From assembly GCA_003049465.1 (NCBI GenBank), contig PYSS01000061.1, forward strand, positions 1,747 through 65,746: a stretch of DNA of 64,000 bases, written 5' to 3'. Positions 36,700-47,427 of the stretch are shown piece after piece (position 1 is the stretch's first letter; every line of letters begins with the position of its first letter). This stretch comes from Magnaporthiopsis rhizophila (lineage: Eukaryota > Ascomycota > Sordariomycetes > Magnaporthales > Magnaporthaceae). The notes under the pieces were generated by a model. That model searched no databases and was not told the origin of the DNA. It saw only the letters and a list, made by a program, of their open reading frames with translations. The position numbers and the translations under genes were made by a program.

Positions 36700-38109
36700 A
36701 TGAGGTCATTTGCAGCCGCCGCCCGCGGATCCGTCCGCCCGACCAGGACTCTCGTCTGGAGCGCTGCAAGAGCGCCAGCCCCGTCAATAGCTGGCGATTC
36801 CCAGCAGAGTCGCCGTCATGACCGCAGGCTACCCTGTTCAGAGCGCAGATATGCATCGTCATCGCCATCGCCATCGCCATCACAGCCCGCCACGGCAGCA
36901 ACAAGCCGGCCAAAGACGGCCATCTTCTTCCCAGGTACGTACCATAGAAGCCACATGCCCAGCCAAGAAACCAAATCAGACTCCTCCACATGCTAACACC
37001 CACCACCAGGCCAGGGCGTCCAAAAGGTCGGCATGCTGACGCCGTGGCTCGAGGCCTTCCCGGCCACGGCGGGGCCCATCGTCGAAGAGATCGACGACTG
37101 CGTCGGCTACCGGCTGTCGGCCATCATCCGGGAAGGACCGGGCAGTCTGCTGACGGCGACGCCGCACGCCCAGCCGGCCATCATGGCCACGTCACTCCTG
37201 ATCCTGCGGGTGCTGGAGCGCGAGTTCGGCTTCCGCGTCGGCGAGCGCGTCGACTTCACGCTCGGCCACTCGCTCGGCGAGTTCGCCGCCTTGGCCGCGG
37301 GCGGCTACCTCGACTTTGGCGACTCGCTGCGCATGGTGCGCCGGCGCGCCGAGGCCATGGCGGCCGCCACGCGTGACGCCCGCGACCGCTTCGGCGGCGA
37401 CTACGGCATGGTTGCCCTAGTCACCGAGCCCGAGTACCTCCAGGGCCTGATCGGGGCCATCTACGAGTTCCTCGGCTACACGAGCGAAGGGGTCAAGTCG
37501 GAGAGCGCAGAGGACGTGCCGCCGATCGAGCAGGTGCTCATCGCCAACATCAACAGCAAGAACCAGATCGTGCTCTCGGGGGACCTGGGTCGCATAAAGA
37601 CGCTCCTGGCTCACGTGCGCCAGTTCCTCGGCCACGATCCCCGCGCCGTCCGTCTAAACAGCGATTCGCCTTTCCACTCGCCCATCATGAGGCCCGCCGT
37701 CGCCGTCATGCAGCGCCTGTTGGCGGGGAAGAGCGAGACGCCCGGGCGGGAAGGGGAGGACGTGGTCACGTTCCCGACCGACATCCCCTGCGTCAGCAAC
37801 ATCAGCGCCCGCCCGTTCGGGAGCAAGGCCGAGCTCAAGGACCTGCTGGCGCGCCAGTGCCTCGAGACGGTGCGCTGGTGGGACAGCATCCGCTACCTGG
37901 ACCAGGAGGAGAAGGTGCGGCGCTGGATCGGCATCGGGCCGGGAAAAGTCGGCCGGAACCTGGTCGGCAAGGAGGTCGGCATGCGCGGCAAGGGGCTCGT
38001 CAAGGGCGCCGGCGTCTGGGCCATCACGGACCCGTCCGAGATCGAGGAGGCGCTGAGGGGTCTGGAGGAGACCGAGTCTGTTGTTGAGGAGGAGGAGGGC
38101 GAGGATTGA
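36700..38109 (+). CDS. mct1: Mitochondrial malonyl-CoA:acyl-carrier-protein transacylase
   Basis: Two exons, 36700-36934 and 37010-38109, separated by a 75-nt intron (GTACGT donor, CCAG acceptor), give 444 residues. The intron splits the glycine of the diagnostic FFPGQGVQ motif, which is complete only after splicing. The first 60 or so residues are Arg/Ser/Ala-rich with few acidic residues, as in a mitochondrial presequence. The nucleophile motif GHSLGE has Ser166. HAQPAI, NSKNQIVLSG and the histidine-containing SPFHSPIM are also family features. The enzyme loads malonyl groups onto mitochondrial ACP for type II fatty-acid synthesis, which supplies the octanoyl precursor of lipoate. The C-terminus ends in an acidic tail (EEEEGED). 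The gene follows the CE1 esterase on the same strand with no sign of functional linkage. Confidence 0.93.
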
Positions 38110-38954
38110 GTGAGTCCGTTGTCAACGGGGAGTGGGCTGGGTAGAGAAAAAGAGGGCGCGCTTGTGGCCTTCACTGGCTTGCGGCGCGGGCTGGTTTAAT
38201 TATCACTTTGGGCCGGTGATTGCCCATACTGTACTTTACTGTTTCTCCTCTACATGGCGAATCTGATATTAATGGCGGTGGTTTCCTTTCCGACATGCTG
38301 CCGGCTTGACTTTGATAAGGTAGGCATATTTTAGCAAAATCTTACTCTAGTTTGCGATATCGTAACCTGGATCGGCGGCAATGTTGCCGGGGGCGACGAG
38401 AGACTATCATGAAAACATGAAAATTTTGACGCGTCGGTGAAAAAAAATATCAAAGCAGAGTCTCAAAGGGTTCGGCCTGGCCTTGCAGACGTTGAGCTCG
38501 GGTTTGCAGGAATGCCTGGGTGCGTTCGTCAACCTCTCCGATGACGGTCATACGACATACGAGAAGCAAGACGGGAAAAAAGATGAAAAGGTAATCCCGC
38601 GACGGGCGCGTTTTAATCGGTTCATTGTGCGGACGGCGAGAACGCAGGAATGCCCGGGAGACAAGGCGGGCGCTGGAGAAAACACCAGATATATCGCCGT
38701 GATGCGCGAGGCCAGGCCGTTGACGAGAATCATTTTCGGCAGTAAAGGCCAGTCCCATCGCTAGCCCCCTCCCACAATGGATTCAAGCAGTGGTTGAAAT
38801 TTTTGATAGTATACGCGTAGGTAGGTAGGTCGTGCTGCCGCGTACCCGCACGCGTCCATATCTTTCTCGCCGCTGCCGCCCGCACAACAAACATTCCGCA
38901 ATGCCCGCGCCTAAAGATTATAGCTACCCAGATACCCCGTTGTCGTCAAGAACG
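38110..38954. other. Intergenic region downstream of the transacylase
   Basis: It holds the transacylase 3' flank and unassigned sequence. A GTAG repeat occurs near 38817-38833. No convincing ORF was found. Confidence 0.5.
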
Positions 38955-39205
38955 AGCCCGTAGGCCAAGGTGGTGTAGTGGGATGAAGATGGGTCGCCGG
39001 TCCGAGACCCTACTTGTACCTTTACTGCAATAGCCTCTTGGCTGCGGGTTCGATCCCAGGCGTGGGCTGCCGATTTTCGCACCGGGCGAAAACTCCGTGG
39101 CCGACACCGACCGGTTTCGAAGTAAACACCCCCTAACGGGGAGGTTTCGTAGCCGCCTACCCAGGAAACTGGTTAGGCGGTAAGCTTTTGGCTTTTTTCA
39201 CTTCG
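38955..39205 (+). mobile_element. tRNA-derived SINE candidate
   Basis: The 5' 112 nt look like a decayed tRNA. GCCCGTA (38956-38962) can pair with CGTGGGC (39061-39067) in six of seven positions. A-box-like sequence lies at 38961-38981 (TGGTGTAGTGG at its end), and a perfect B box GGTTCGATCCC lies at 39047-39057. The T stem is mismatched, so this is not a working tRNA. A body of about 130 nt follows with two short hairpins (ACCCCCTAACGGGGAGG; GCCGCCTACC...GGTTAGGCGG), ending in a T-rich tail near 39190-39220. Internal pol III boxes plus an unrelated body and simple tail define SINEs. No target-site duplication was established. Confidence 0.6.
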
Positions 39206-39306
39206 TTTTTTTTTTCTATTTGTATATGTTCCTTGTCTCTAACTTCAAAGGGATATAAATCTCTTAGCTGCTCACCTAGATGACGACCGCCAAATGCAAA
39301 AAGCTC

Positions 39307-41748
39307 CTAACCGACAATGTTAAACTCCTCGCTGACTCCTTCAAACGGCGTTATGTCACCGTTCAGGCCCTTGGAGTCGCCGTAATATCGCAGCCGGTAC
39401 ACGCCCTCATCCGTCCAGTCCTCCACCTCCCACTGGATTTCGACCTCGCTCGTGCCCAGCAGGCCGCTGGTCCGCCGCCACCGGAACACTAGCGACCAAT
39501 CTGCGTCGTCTCTCACCCTCACCCACCGCCCGCCCTCCTTCTTTTCAACCGCCGCAAACGTCTCCTCAAGCCGTAGGTTGTTGCGCGGGTTTGCCCCGAC
39601 GAACACGGCTCTCGGCGCATCTCGCCCGCGCCAGTACATGCGTCCGGCGTCCACGTCCTCGAGCACGTCGCCGAACGACTTGAACAGCTTGGGCCCGTCG
39701 CGCACCACGCCCGTGATGAAAGACAATGACCTGTTGGTGTTGTCTGGTGGCAGCGAGTCCGGGTCATGGCGCGTGGGCGGGCCCGACGGAGCCTTGTCGC
39801 CATTGCTGCCGGACAAAAGATGAGGGAGGTATGACAGCGTCACGTTGATGTACGCGTTGAGGGTGTGCGGCCCGTACAGCGTCGACGCGCCCTCGTACCG
39901 CTGGACTCCGTACTCTTCCTCAGTCGTGATGTAGTGCGTGTACGAGTTGGCCGGCCCGCCGAGGACGACGACAGGAGCTTCGTCACCTCCAACAAGGTCG
40001 GCATATGCACGTCTGACAGCGTCCTTCCATCGCCTCCCCGCCATGGTTGTAGCCTCGCCAGGGCTAACGATTATTATCAGCCGACCGGCTCGAAGAACCT
40101 GGACGTCGACGATGTTGGGAGTCCATTCGTACGGGCGGCTAACCTCACCCACATCGAGCAGGATGGGCTTGGCGCCGTGGCAGGCCTGCTGCTCCTCTGA
40201 CGGCTCCTTGAGCATATGCGACACGACCTGCCACACGGGGCTCGTGTTGGACGGGTCGCCGTCGTGCTGCGTGAAGTCGAACACGCCAGGCCCATCCGAG
40301 GTGCCGGCCGCGAACGAGTAGCCCAGCGCTGCGGGGCAGGTCCGCAGCAGAGAGCTGTTGGTGGCGGTGTCGCCGCCTGCGAGACTATCTGGACGAGGAA
40401 ATTCGAACCCAGACATGTTGTGGAAAGTGTGAAACGACCGCACCCTTCCGCCGTCGCCGCCGCGGAGCGGACTTAGGGGCGCCACGTCCTCATCGTACAG
40501 TCGGCGGGCGGGCTCGTACTGGCGGCGGCCGATCTCGAAGCATGACGCCGTCCCGCCGTCATCCCTACCAAAGAGAGGGCCCCTGGCGTGGCAGCTGCGG
40601 GCCTTGCTGCCGTCCAAGGGGCATGTGCTGTTTTCAAAGCTGCACATGACACCTGAGCCGTCCTCGCACCAGGCACCCAGGACATTTGGACTCGTGTCAC
40701 CGACACTGGCCTGTGAGAAGCCAGCAACGAAAGGCTGATGGGGAGCGGCTGACGGGTGATCCCTCATGGAACGCTCAAAGAGATAGGCGGCGACGCCTTT
40801 GTTATCGCCTGTGACAAGCGTATTGTTTCCCAGCATCGAGGTGCCATGGGTCGGAAACCAGGTCAAGATGCCAATGTTCCGCAGGTCAGATGCTCGCGAA
40901 AACCGGAGCAGCGTCATCTCCTTCTCAACAGAGCCATCGTCATCCGCGCTGACATTGTACCGCGCACGTTCGGCCTCTGGGTTGGCCAGGTACGCAAACA
41001 GGCTGCGGTTGATATTGGCGCCGAGAACCTTGGTTTGACCAACGCTCAGGTATCCCGGGGCTAGCGACTCGTGAGCGCGGCGAATAGACAGCACGGCGCC
41101 GTCGACAATGGCTTGGTATCCCTGGTGGTCAAACCCTTTGCTCGTGATCTGCGGCAGCAGGTAGTTGAGCCAACCGCCTGGGCCCGAGTGCGAGTGGGTG
41201 CCCGTGACGGCGATGTTGTGGTGGCCGTACAGCTCTATATATTCGGGACCCAGGGCATGCAGAGCCGATATGATGCCGTAGCGGACCGCCGTGTCGCCGG
41301 ACTGCGTGTCCAGGACGAGGTAGACGAAGCGTTCGGCAGGCCTCTCCAGGTCGCCAACAATGAACGCACGACTGTACAAGCGCTGGCGCAGGCCAGAGCC
41401 AACCTGGTTGGGGTCCGCATAGCCCATGAAGTTGATCTCGACCACGGGGCCGGTGATGTCGGCCTTGCCAACTCCGAGGAGAAACCGATCTGCTGCATCT
41501 GGGCTGTGCTCGGCTCCCGGCTTGGCGCTCCATACCTGCAGGAAGGGGCCAAAGCGCGATTGACAGAATGCAAACAGCACCAGCAACAGTCCAAAGGTGA
41601 GAAAGACGCCGCTCAGTAAGGGTGACCGTCCAAAGAGCGCTCGTCTGGCCAGGCTCGGGCTGGGGGTTTGTGCCGAGCATTTCTCGCCGTCCCCATCGCC
41701 ATCTTTGCTCAGCAGTGGGCGCTGGGCCTCGCTATCTTGACGCCCCAT
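39307..41748 (-). CDS. Neutral ceramidase
   Basis: Single exon, 813 residues from the ATG at 41746-41748. An in-frame extension to 41835 has only a GTG. A short cytosolic tail (MGRQDSEAQRPLLSKDGD) is followed by one hydrophobic helix at about 44-62, so the protein is probably a type II membrane protein of the secretory route. The catalytic domain starts with FLLGVGKADITGP (89-101). GTHSHSGPGGW (183-193) supplies zinc ligands and HGTSM is at 301-305. GDTSPN (350-355) holds the likely nucleophile Ser353. The C-terminal immunoglobulin-like domain ends with YRLRYYGDSKG and FNIVG. Neutral ceramidases hydrolyse ceramide to sphingoid base and fatty acid at neutral pH. Length and motif order match the family. 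It is divergent from the DUF3433 gene, with 986 nt between start codons. Confidence 0.95.
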   Translation of the reverse strand: MGRQDSEAQRPLLSKDGDGDGEKCSAQTPSPSLARRALFGRSPLLSGVFLTFGLLLVLFAFCQSRFGPFLQVWSAKPGAEHSPDAADRFLLGVGKADITGPVVEINFMGYADPNQVGSGLRQRLYSRAFIVGDLERPAERFVYLVLDTQSGDTAVRYGIISALHALGPEYIELYGHHNIAVTGTHSHSGPGGWLNYLLPQITSKGFDHQGYQAIVDGAVLSIRRAHESLAPGYLSVGQTKVLGANINRSLFAYLANPEAERARYNVSADDDGSVEKEMTLLRFSRASDLRNIGILTWFPTHGTSMLGNNTLVTGDNKGVAAYLFERSMRDHPSAAPHQPFVAGFSQASVGDTSPNVLGAWCEDGSGVMCSFENSTCPLDGSKARSCHARGPLFGRDDGGTASCFEIGRRQYEPARRLYDEDVAPLSPLRGGDGGRVRSFHTFHNMSGFEFPRPDSLAGGDTATNSSLLRTCPAALGYSFAAGTSDGPGVFDFTQHDGDPSNTSPVWQVVSHMLKEPSEEQQACHGAKPILLDVGEVSRPYEWTPNIVDVQVLRAGRLIIIVSPGEATTMAGRRWKDAVRRAYADLVGGDEAPVVVLGGPANSYTHYITTEEEYGVQRYEGASTLYGPHTLNAYINVTLSYLPHLLSGSNGDKAPSGPPTRHDPDSLPPDNTNRSLSFITGVVRDGPKLFKSFGDVLEDVDAGRMYWRGRDAPRAVFVGANPRNNLRLEETFAAVEKKEGGRWVRVRDDADWSLVFRWRRTSGLLGTSEVEIQWEVEDWTDEGVYRLRYYGDSKGLNGDITPFEGVSEEFNIVG

Positions 41749-42734
41749 GCTTGCGTCCGGCTCGTGTGTGTTACCGTGCCTAGAACGAAAGGCAGTCAAC
41801 GAAGGTGGAATGATTGTTGCATCGTAACCAAGCACGCGTTGGGCCAGTGACCAGTGGAATTACGTGCAAAATCGCTGGTTGATGCCTGATTCGGCGACTG
41901 GTCATTGTGCCCGCCCTGCCTTCCATCCCTGTCGCGTGGTTGGGCAAAATGTGTCTCCAGTCCGACACAGCCGGAAGTCGCGTTTCGGACTTTATCCCAT
42001 GACTGGATCCGTCCGTAGGTATGCCGTCATAGCGTGGTCGTTGTAACCCTAACCCCGGTACAGCCCCGAGGCCTTTTTCCTCCTGAGATGCCTTTCTTCT
42101 CGCAGCCTTACCACAAATCCACCCACACCACCTGGCCAAGGTGGAAAATACTTCGCTCTCAGCCAGCATGGAAGCTGAATACCCTCATTGCCAGCCCTAG
42201 CCTTCTTGCCTGATCGCTTTACCGCCATTTTGCACCAAGCATCCGACGGCGCCCACCGTCCACCTCCATTTCAATGGGCGAGCGCGGCGCTAACAATGCG
42301 CAGCCAAAAAAAATACAGGGTCCCCACCCTCCATTTCTGTGATTCGCTGCGTATTGTTGTTCATCCACCTCCCATAGCCCGCTAAGAACGCCAGAAATCC
42401 AATATATGGACGCCATTCCTAGGTTACCGGCGCCACAGCGGGCTTGCGTGATGGGAGGCTTTCCGTTTAAGGTCTGGTTGCCGCCATGGTGTAGGGGATA
42501 ACCTCCTCGTTGGCTGCCTTGCCATAAAATCAGAGCTGGGCCGTCCTCGGTCTGGCGGCCCCTTCATGCCATATAATTCTCTGATAAGTAGCACTCTTGC
42601 TCGTCCAGAGAGGACGGACTCGCTGTAAATACCATCCTCATATCTTTCCAACCTGCCTAGCAGGACAAGAGTCCTGAATTTGTAGCCACATATCGCACAC
42701 AATACCCTGCTGTAAATCCTAGCAAAGGAACCTA
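41749..42734. promoter_or_regulatory. Divergent promoter region, ceramidase / DUF3433 gene
   Basis: A 986-nt interval between two oppositely oriented ATGs. It contains a two-unit CCCTAA stretch near 42048 that is too short to be a telomeric array. No known operator was recognised. Confidence 0.5.
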
Positions 42735-45291
42735 ATGGCTTCTCCCACTGACGAAGAAGCAGCTGCCATACCAGCCGCAGAACCTTCGATTCAGCCCTGG
42801 CTCGCAAACGCTTCAAGTACGTTGCCCTGTGTGGTGGCGCATCGCTCAGGCTTGCTGACATATCCGAAAAAGATGGCGTCGAGGTCTTCGACCCGCTCAC
42901 GGCGGCTGAAGAAGCAGAACTCCCTGAGCTCAACTTCCGCCCCTTGGCGCTTAAGCCCTGGTACCTTTGGATGAGCTTCGGCCTGTTTTCGCTGTGCTTT
43001 GCCGCCCTCATCAGTCTGGTTACCCTGGACCGAACCATACCCCCCTGGTTCGACGTCGACTCAACCACGAGCTACCAGGTGTGGCTCTATGCCCCTGGTG
43101 TTCTCGGCTTCATAACGGCATTGCTATCGCGAGGCACCATCAGGTCCTACAACAGGATCATCCCGTACGTCCGCATGGCCAGCAGCTCCAGCGACGTGAA
43201 AGGAAGGCGAAAGCGTCGCTACTTTGACCGCATTTTCACCATACAACTGGCCGCGGTGCCCGGTGAGCAAGTTAACCTTGGCCAAGTCCTCAACCTCTGG
43301 ATATGCGGCGACTATGTCAGCTGCCTCGTCAACGTCACCATGATATTCACCGCCCTGCTCACTCCCCTCAAGGCAAATCTCTTCCAGCTGGTACAGAAAG
43401 ACGTCTCCAATTGGAAGATAGACGTCAATTTCCGAGTCGCTGTGGTAGGGAGCGTTGCCTATCTTTTCATCATGATCGCTACGCTGCTCATAATCTGTCA
43501 CTTGCGAAAAAGGAGGACGGGCCTGAAGTGGAGTCCCACGACACTTGCGGCGCAGCTAGCGCTCATCCAAGGCTCCGACGTCTTAGATGAGCTTGCGTAT
43601 ATCGACACAACCCGCCCGCAGTCTTTGAGCCGCGAGGCGCGCATGTGGCCCTACCTACTTCATTTGGGGTATTGGAAGGAGCGTACGAGCCGCCGGGTCG
43701 TCTACGGCGTGCGGTTCCATGCTGAGCACCACAACCAGAGCCCGCCACAAGCCAACCCTGAGAGAGAGACGACCGGAGCACCTTCAGACCAACCCCTTCC
43801 TGCGGGCCGTTCTGGGATAGAACGGGCCGTCGAAAGTGCGGCGTCAGCCAGCAGACCCAACAGCGGCCATCATGAGCCCCAAACTCAAGAAACTGGAAAT
43901 GGCGCAACTACGATACATTTCTCAGATGCAACAAACCGAGACGTGGAGCTGGGCGCTATGCCTAAGGCCGAACTCCCAAATCCCAATGTTACAATCGAAA
44001 ATGGAGAAGACAACGTGCCTCCGCTGCCGATAGAACCTGGTAAGCTCTCAGGGTCTGGTAAAAAAAAAAAAAAAAAAAAAAAAAACAGGGTTGTATTTCC
44101 AGTTCGCAAAATACTGACCTGTGGTAACTAGAACCCAGAGCGATTTCAGATTACCGGAATCCAAGACACCGGCCTAGTGACATCAACCGCCTGTGGAACT
44201 ATTATCTTTTCGACTGGTTCCTGTTTTCTACAACCGCCATGGGTGTGATTATGCTCCTGGTCGCCACGATTTTCTGGGCTCGTGGAGACATCTATCGACC
44301 TTTCCACGTCAGAGCCGGGATTTCGGCGTTCTCACAGGATCGTTCGCTGGTTCGTTTTGAGGCCTATTACATTTTTTCCTTCCTGCCCGGCGCGCTCATT
44401 GGGCTCTCGTTTCACATGATCTTCCTCGCCGCAGACCTTTACAACCGCAGCATGGCCCCGATTGTGAATATGGCCAGCCGGCTAAGTAAGGAGGGCCTTG
44501 ATGGCGTCTACCCCAGAGGCAAAAACAAGAACGACAAGACCACAGGGGCCACTGCGCTCCGCAGCATGCTGCTAGACTATCTCGATCCGAACCTCGTCTC
44601 CTGCGTCGTGAACGCCGTCGTATCCTCTGACTTCCGGATTGCCTTCGGCACGCTGCTAGCAACACTCAACACCCTGTTTTGGACGGTGCAGGGTCGGCTC
44701 TTCTACCTGCTCGACGACGAGATCGACCGGGACGGCTACTACAAGATGGCCGTCTCGCCGCAAAACTTTTACGCCGTCTACGCCGTCCTCGTCTTTTACT
44801 GCATCAGCATATGGCTCGTGCGGCCGCGCGGTCCCGTCCGCACCTGCCGGCCCATCTTCACGCTCCTGGACCTCGCGATGCTGGTGCATAAGAGCCGCAT
44901 CCTCCAGTGCCCCGAGTTTTCCGTGGCGCCGGAGCTCGGTGAGGACCACCTGCGCGCCCAGGTCGTGCTGGCCAGCCGCATCTACCGCTTCGGGGTCTAT
45001 CAGGGGATGAACGGGAACGAGTACGTCGGGATATCGCCCATCAAGGTGCCGGAAGCATGGGTACAGGCCGCAGCCGCCGAGCCGGTGATACCCCGCACCA
45101 GCGACGCGGCGGGTGTGGCGAGCCTGGTGTTGAGGCACGGACTTTACGATCCGGAAGCTGGCGCTCCCGAACAGGCTGTCGAAGTGGTCGATGATACAGG
45201 GTACTTCAGCTGGACGCAGCAAGCGAAGCGTGCCTGGGCTGGCAAACGAGCAGACGCGATGGCGGCACCAGGGACTTCGGGGGGTCAGTAG
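42735..45291 (+). CDS. DUF3433-type fungal membrane protein
   Basis: Three exons, 42735-42816, 42873-44039 and 44132-45291, give 802 residues. Intron 1 is 56 nt (GTACGT donor, TTGCTGAC branch-like site, AAAG acceptor). Intron 2 is 92 nt (GTAAGC donor, TACTGAC branch-like site, CTAG acceptor) and contains a run of about 24 A that would read as poly-Lys if unspliced. The protein shows the duplicated DUF3433 layout: FRPLALKPWYL plus a helix, a second helix near LWLYAPGVLGFITALL, RSYNRIIPYVRMA, and paired helices later (VTMIFTALLTP, VGSVAYLFIMIATLLIIC). The pattern repeats after a low-complexity linker (GVIMLLVATIFWARG, FEAYYIFSFLPGALIGLSF). Function of the family is unknown. The splice choices are the only ones that keep frame across all three open segments. 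Confidence 0.87.
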
Positions 45292-45505
45292 TTCGATGCT
45301 ATGAGATTTTAATCCTTTACAAAACGGGGGAGAATAACCATCCGGCTGCGGTTTTTACCGAGCCAGCCGCTTTAATCTTGCCGCTGCTGCTAGCCGCGCA
45401 CGGAATTTGGCACGGCGGGAAGCCGTGAAGACTGTGACCCCTGTGGCGTTCCTGCCACGATTGGACAGTTATAAGGTTTGGTGCTGGGGCTTGCTCCCAG
45501 CGAAG

Positions 45506-45611
45506 TAGCTGAATAACTTTCTGTGATGTCAGACTTGCTCGTTAAGAGGCTTCGCTTTTTGGGACCCAGGGTTCGAATCCAATTCGTGCCGACTTTTTTT
45601 TTTTTTTTTTT
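45506..45611 (+). repeat. tRNA-like fragment with B box and poly-T terminator
   Basis: TAGCTGAATAAC (45506-45517) resembles an A box and GGTTCGAATCC (45570-45580) is a perfect B box. An 18-T run at 45594-45611 would stop RNA polymerase III. Acceptor and T stems do not pair properly, so it is not a functional tRNA. It may be a SINE head or tRNA relic. Confidence 0.45.
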
Positions 45612-45617
45612 ATCACA

Positions 45618-45854
45618 CACACTTACTACTCGCTACTCTACTTACGCTCGATGAGCTCTCGGAAGTTGTGGATGCCCCTCTGTTTCTGTCCTCGCGACAA
45701 CCTCCCGTGCTAGCCAGCGGCCGTGTCGTACAAGCNCACACTTACTACTCGCTACTCTACTTACGCTCGATGAGCTCTCGGAAGTTGTGGATGCCCCTCT
45801 GTTTCTGTCCTCGCGACAACCTCCCGTGCTAGCCAGCGGCCGTGTCGTACAAGC
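45618..45854. repeat. 118-bp exact duplication flanking a single N (assembly artefact)
   Basis: Bases 45618-45735 and 45737-45854 are identical as read, with one N at 45736 between them. This is the same contig-overlap signature as in the transcription-factor gene. It lies next to a poly-T run, a common contig-breaking feature. Confidence 0.9.
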
Positions 45855-46387
45855 GCCGCACTGAAGCCTGCCCCAGGGCCTCTGTTCGTCGCGGCTTCGG
45901 CTCGACAACGAGCAAGCCACTGCAACGTTCCCCATTATATACGCCAACAGAACCTCATCTGCAAATGCACGATACCTGTAAAACAATGAATAGCGCCAAG
46001 CCTTACCAGCAGCACCTGCACCCCTGGCTACGTTACCGCAACGTGGTAACCGTAGCGGCTAGCCTTGAGGGATTTCTAGCTCTGGTACGATATCAGTACC
46101 GATAGGAAAAGACATTGGCTTGAGAATGGCCTTTGTATGTATCGCGTGGTAATTAAATACGTACATTTGGATTCGACGTTCAGAGCCAGTGTAATGTAAT
46201 CTACAAAACGTACCTCTGACTGCCTCAGCGTCAAAAAATGGACTTCCTCGGCTCGTGTCACTGCTACAAGGCATGTGAGGGAATTCCTGTTGGAAAACGG
46301 AGCCAGTGCCTTGCAATGGCCTGCTTACAGGCAGGTAGATATTATTGTTATTTGTTGAAAAAAATAATATATATATATTATATACGA

Positions 46388-47427
46388 TCACGCCATGCCC
46401 ATGGGACAGCCTTGCCGTTGCTGTGGCATTGCTGCAGCAATCTTTTTGTTGATCTCGGCGGACTGGGAAGCCTGAACTAGGGGGTTTGGTTGACGCCACC
46501 CCTCGGCGAATGGGAGACGCTCCTCCTCTGGAAAGGTCAGTCAGCAGTCAGCGGGGCAAGGCGACTGGTGTTTCCGGAAGCGGGCCGGCGGAGATGAACA
46601 GATGGATGGTATCAGGAACTCACCAAAAAGTACCCTGATGTGCTGCTTGGTGGCGTTGTTCTCGGCGCCGTTGCCAAACATGAGCAGCGTCAGCCCCCAG
46701 GCGTTGACGGCGACGCCCTCCTGGGCCTTGGTCAGGTTGAACTTTGGGTTGGAGGCGTTGGCGGCCACGATGCGCTGGGCCATGGCCCGCGACAGCTGGT
46801 TGACGGAGACGACGTCGTCTGGCAGCCACGCGAGCGTCGAGTTCCAGATGGTCGGGTTGAAGGGCTTCGGGTCGCCCACGCCGATGTCCTGGCGGCTCAG
46901 GCTGGCGTCTCGCTCGATGACTAGAGCTAGGTCAGCTGTGTGCTGCATGACGTATATAAAGGCTTCCTATCTCCCCAAAACCCCGGTCCGTCCACCTACC
47001 TCCGTGCTTGTCAATGTCGTCGAGGTGCACCGTGTTGGGGTTTCCGGTGCTCGACATGCTGAGGCCTTTGTCCGTGGTGTTCTGGAGGGGCCCCGTCGTG
47101 TTGAGGCCGAGTCCCCTCTGCAAGCCATCTAGGAGCTGCTCGCGCGAGATGTTGAGCCCGTCACGCGGGAGGAAGCCATGGTTTGCGAGCGCGTTGAGGA
47201 TCGGACAGGAGCTGCGGCCTATATCGACATTCGAAACCGCCACGTTAGAAGAACATGAAGAAGACATACACGGCTTGGTGTGTGGCGCGCCAAGACTTAC
47301 GATCAGTCGGTTTTGGGTTCGCAAACGGAAACACCTCGAACTCGGCCGCGCAGATCGGTTTTTGTTGTTGTGCGCCACAGACGCCGGCCAGGAGGCCTAG
47401 TGTGAGCCACCACGCAGCTGCTTTCAT
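46388..47427 (-). CDS. Secreted heme-thiolate peroxygenase (chloroperoxidase/UPO family)
   Basis: Four exons on the minus strand, 47427-47301, 47218-47000, 46920-46624 and 46527-46388, give 260 residues; introns are 82, 79 and 96 nt and every junction keeps frame. A signal peptide (WWLTLGLLAGVCGA) covers residues 1-19. The heme-ligand motif reads RRSSCPILNALANHGFLPRD with proximal Cys47, where most relatives have PCP. The acid-base motif at 118-120 is E-R-D in VIERDASLSRQD, where short peroxygenases usually have E-H-D. The C-terminus carries the conserved ERLPFAEGW. Length fits the short (group I) family. Such enzymes use hydrogen peroxide to oxygenate or halogenate organic compounds outside the cell. 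The Arg for His change makes activity uncertain; sequencing error is possible but the rest of the gene is clean. Confidence 0.88.

Larger units (their letters stand above)
45292..46387. other. Intergenic interval between DUF3433 and peroxygenase genes
   Basis: Convergent 3' flanks plus a tRNA-like segment with a poly-T end (45506-45611) and a 118-bp duplication around a lone N, both listed separately. The rest shows no gene. Confidence 0.5.

Noticed and set aside
38956..39067. Functional intron-containing tRNA
   Set aside because: Acceptor pairing and the B box are good but the T stem and anticodon loop do not fold; a SINE head fits better.
42046..42060. Interstitial telomere-like CCCTAACCCC
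   Set aside because: Only about two imperfect units; expected by chance.
22395..47427. Possible gene cluster: Zn2Cys6 factor, esterase, MFS transporter, peroxygenase
   Set aside because: No backbone enzyme (polyketide, peptide or terpene synthase) is present, housekeeping genes are interspersed, and the esterase is dead. Proximity alone is not enough.
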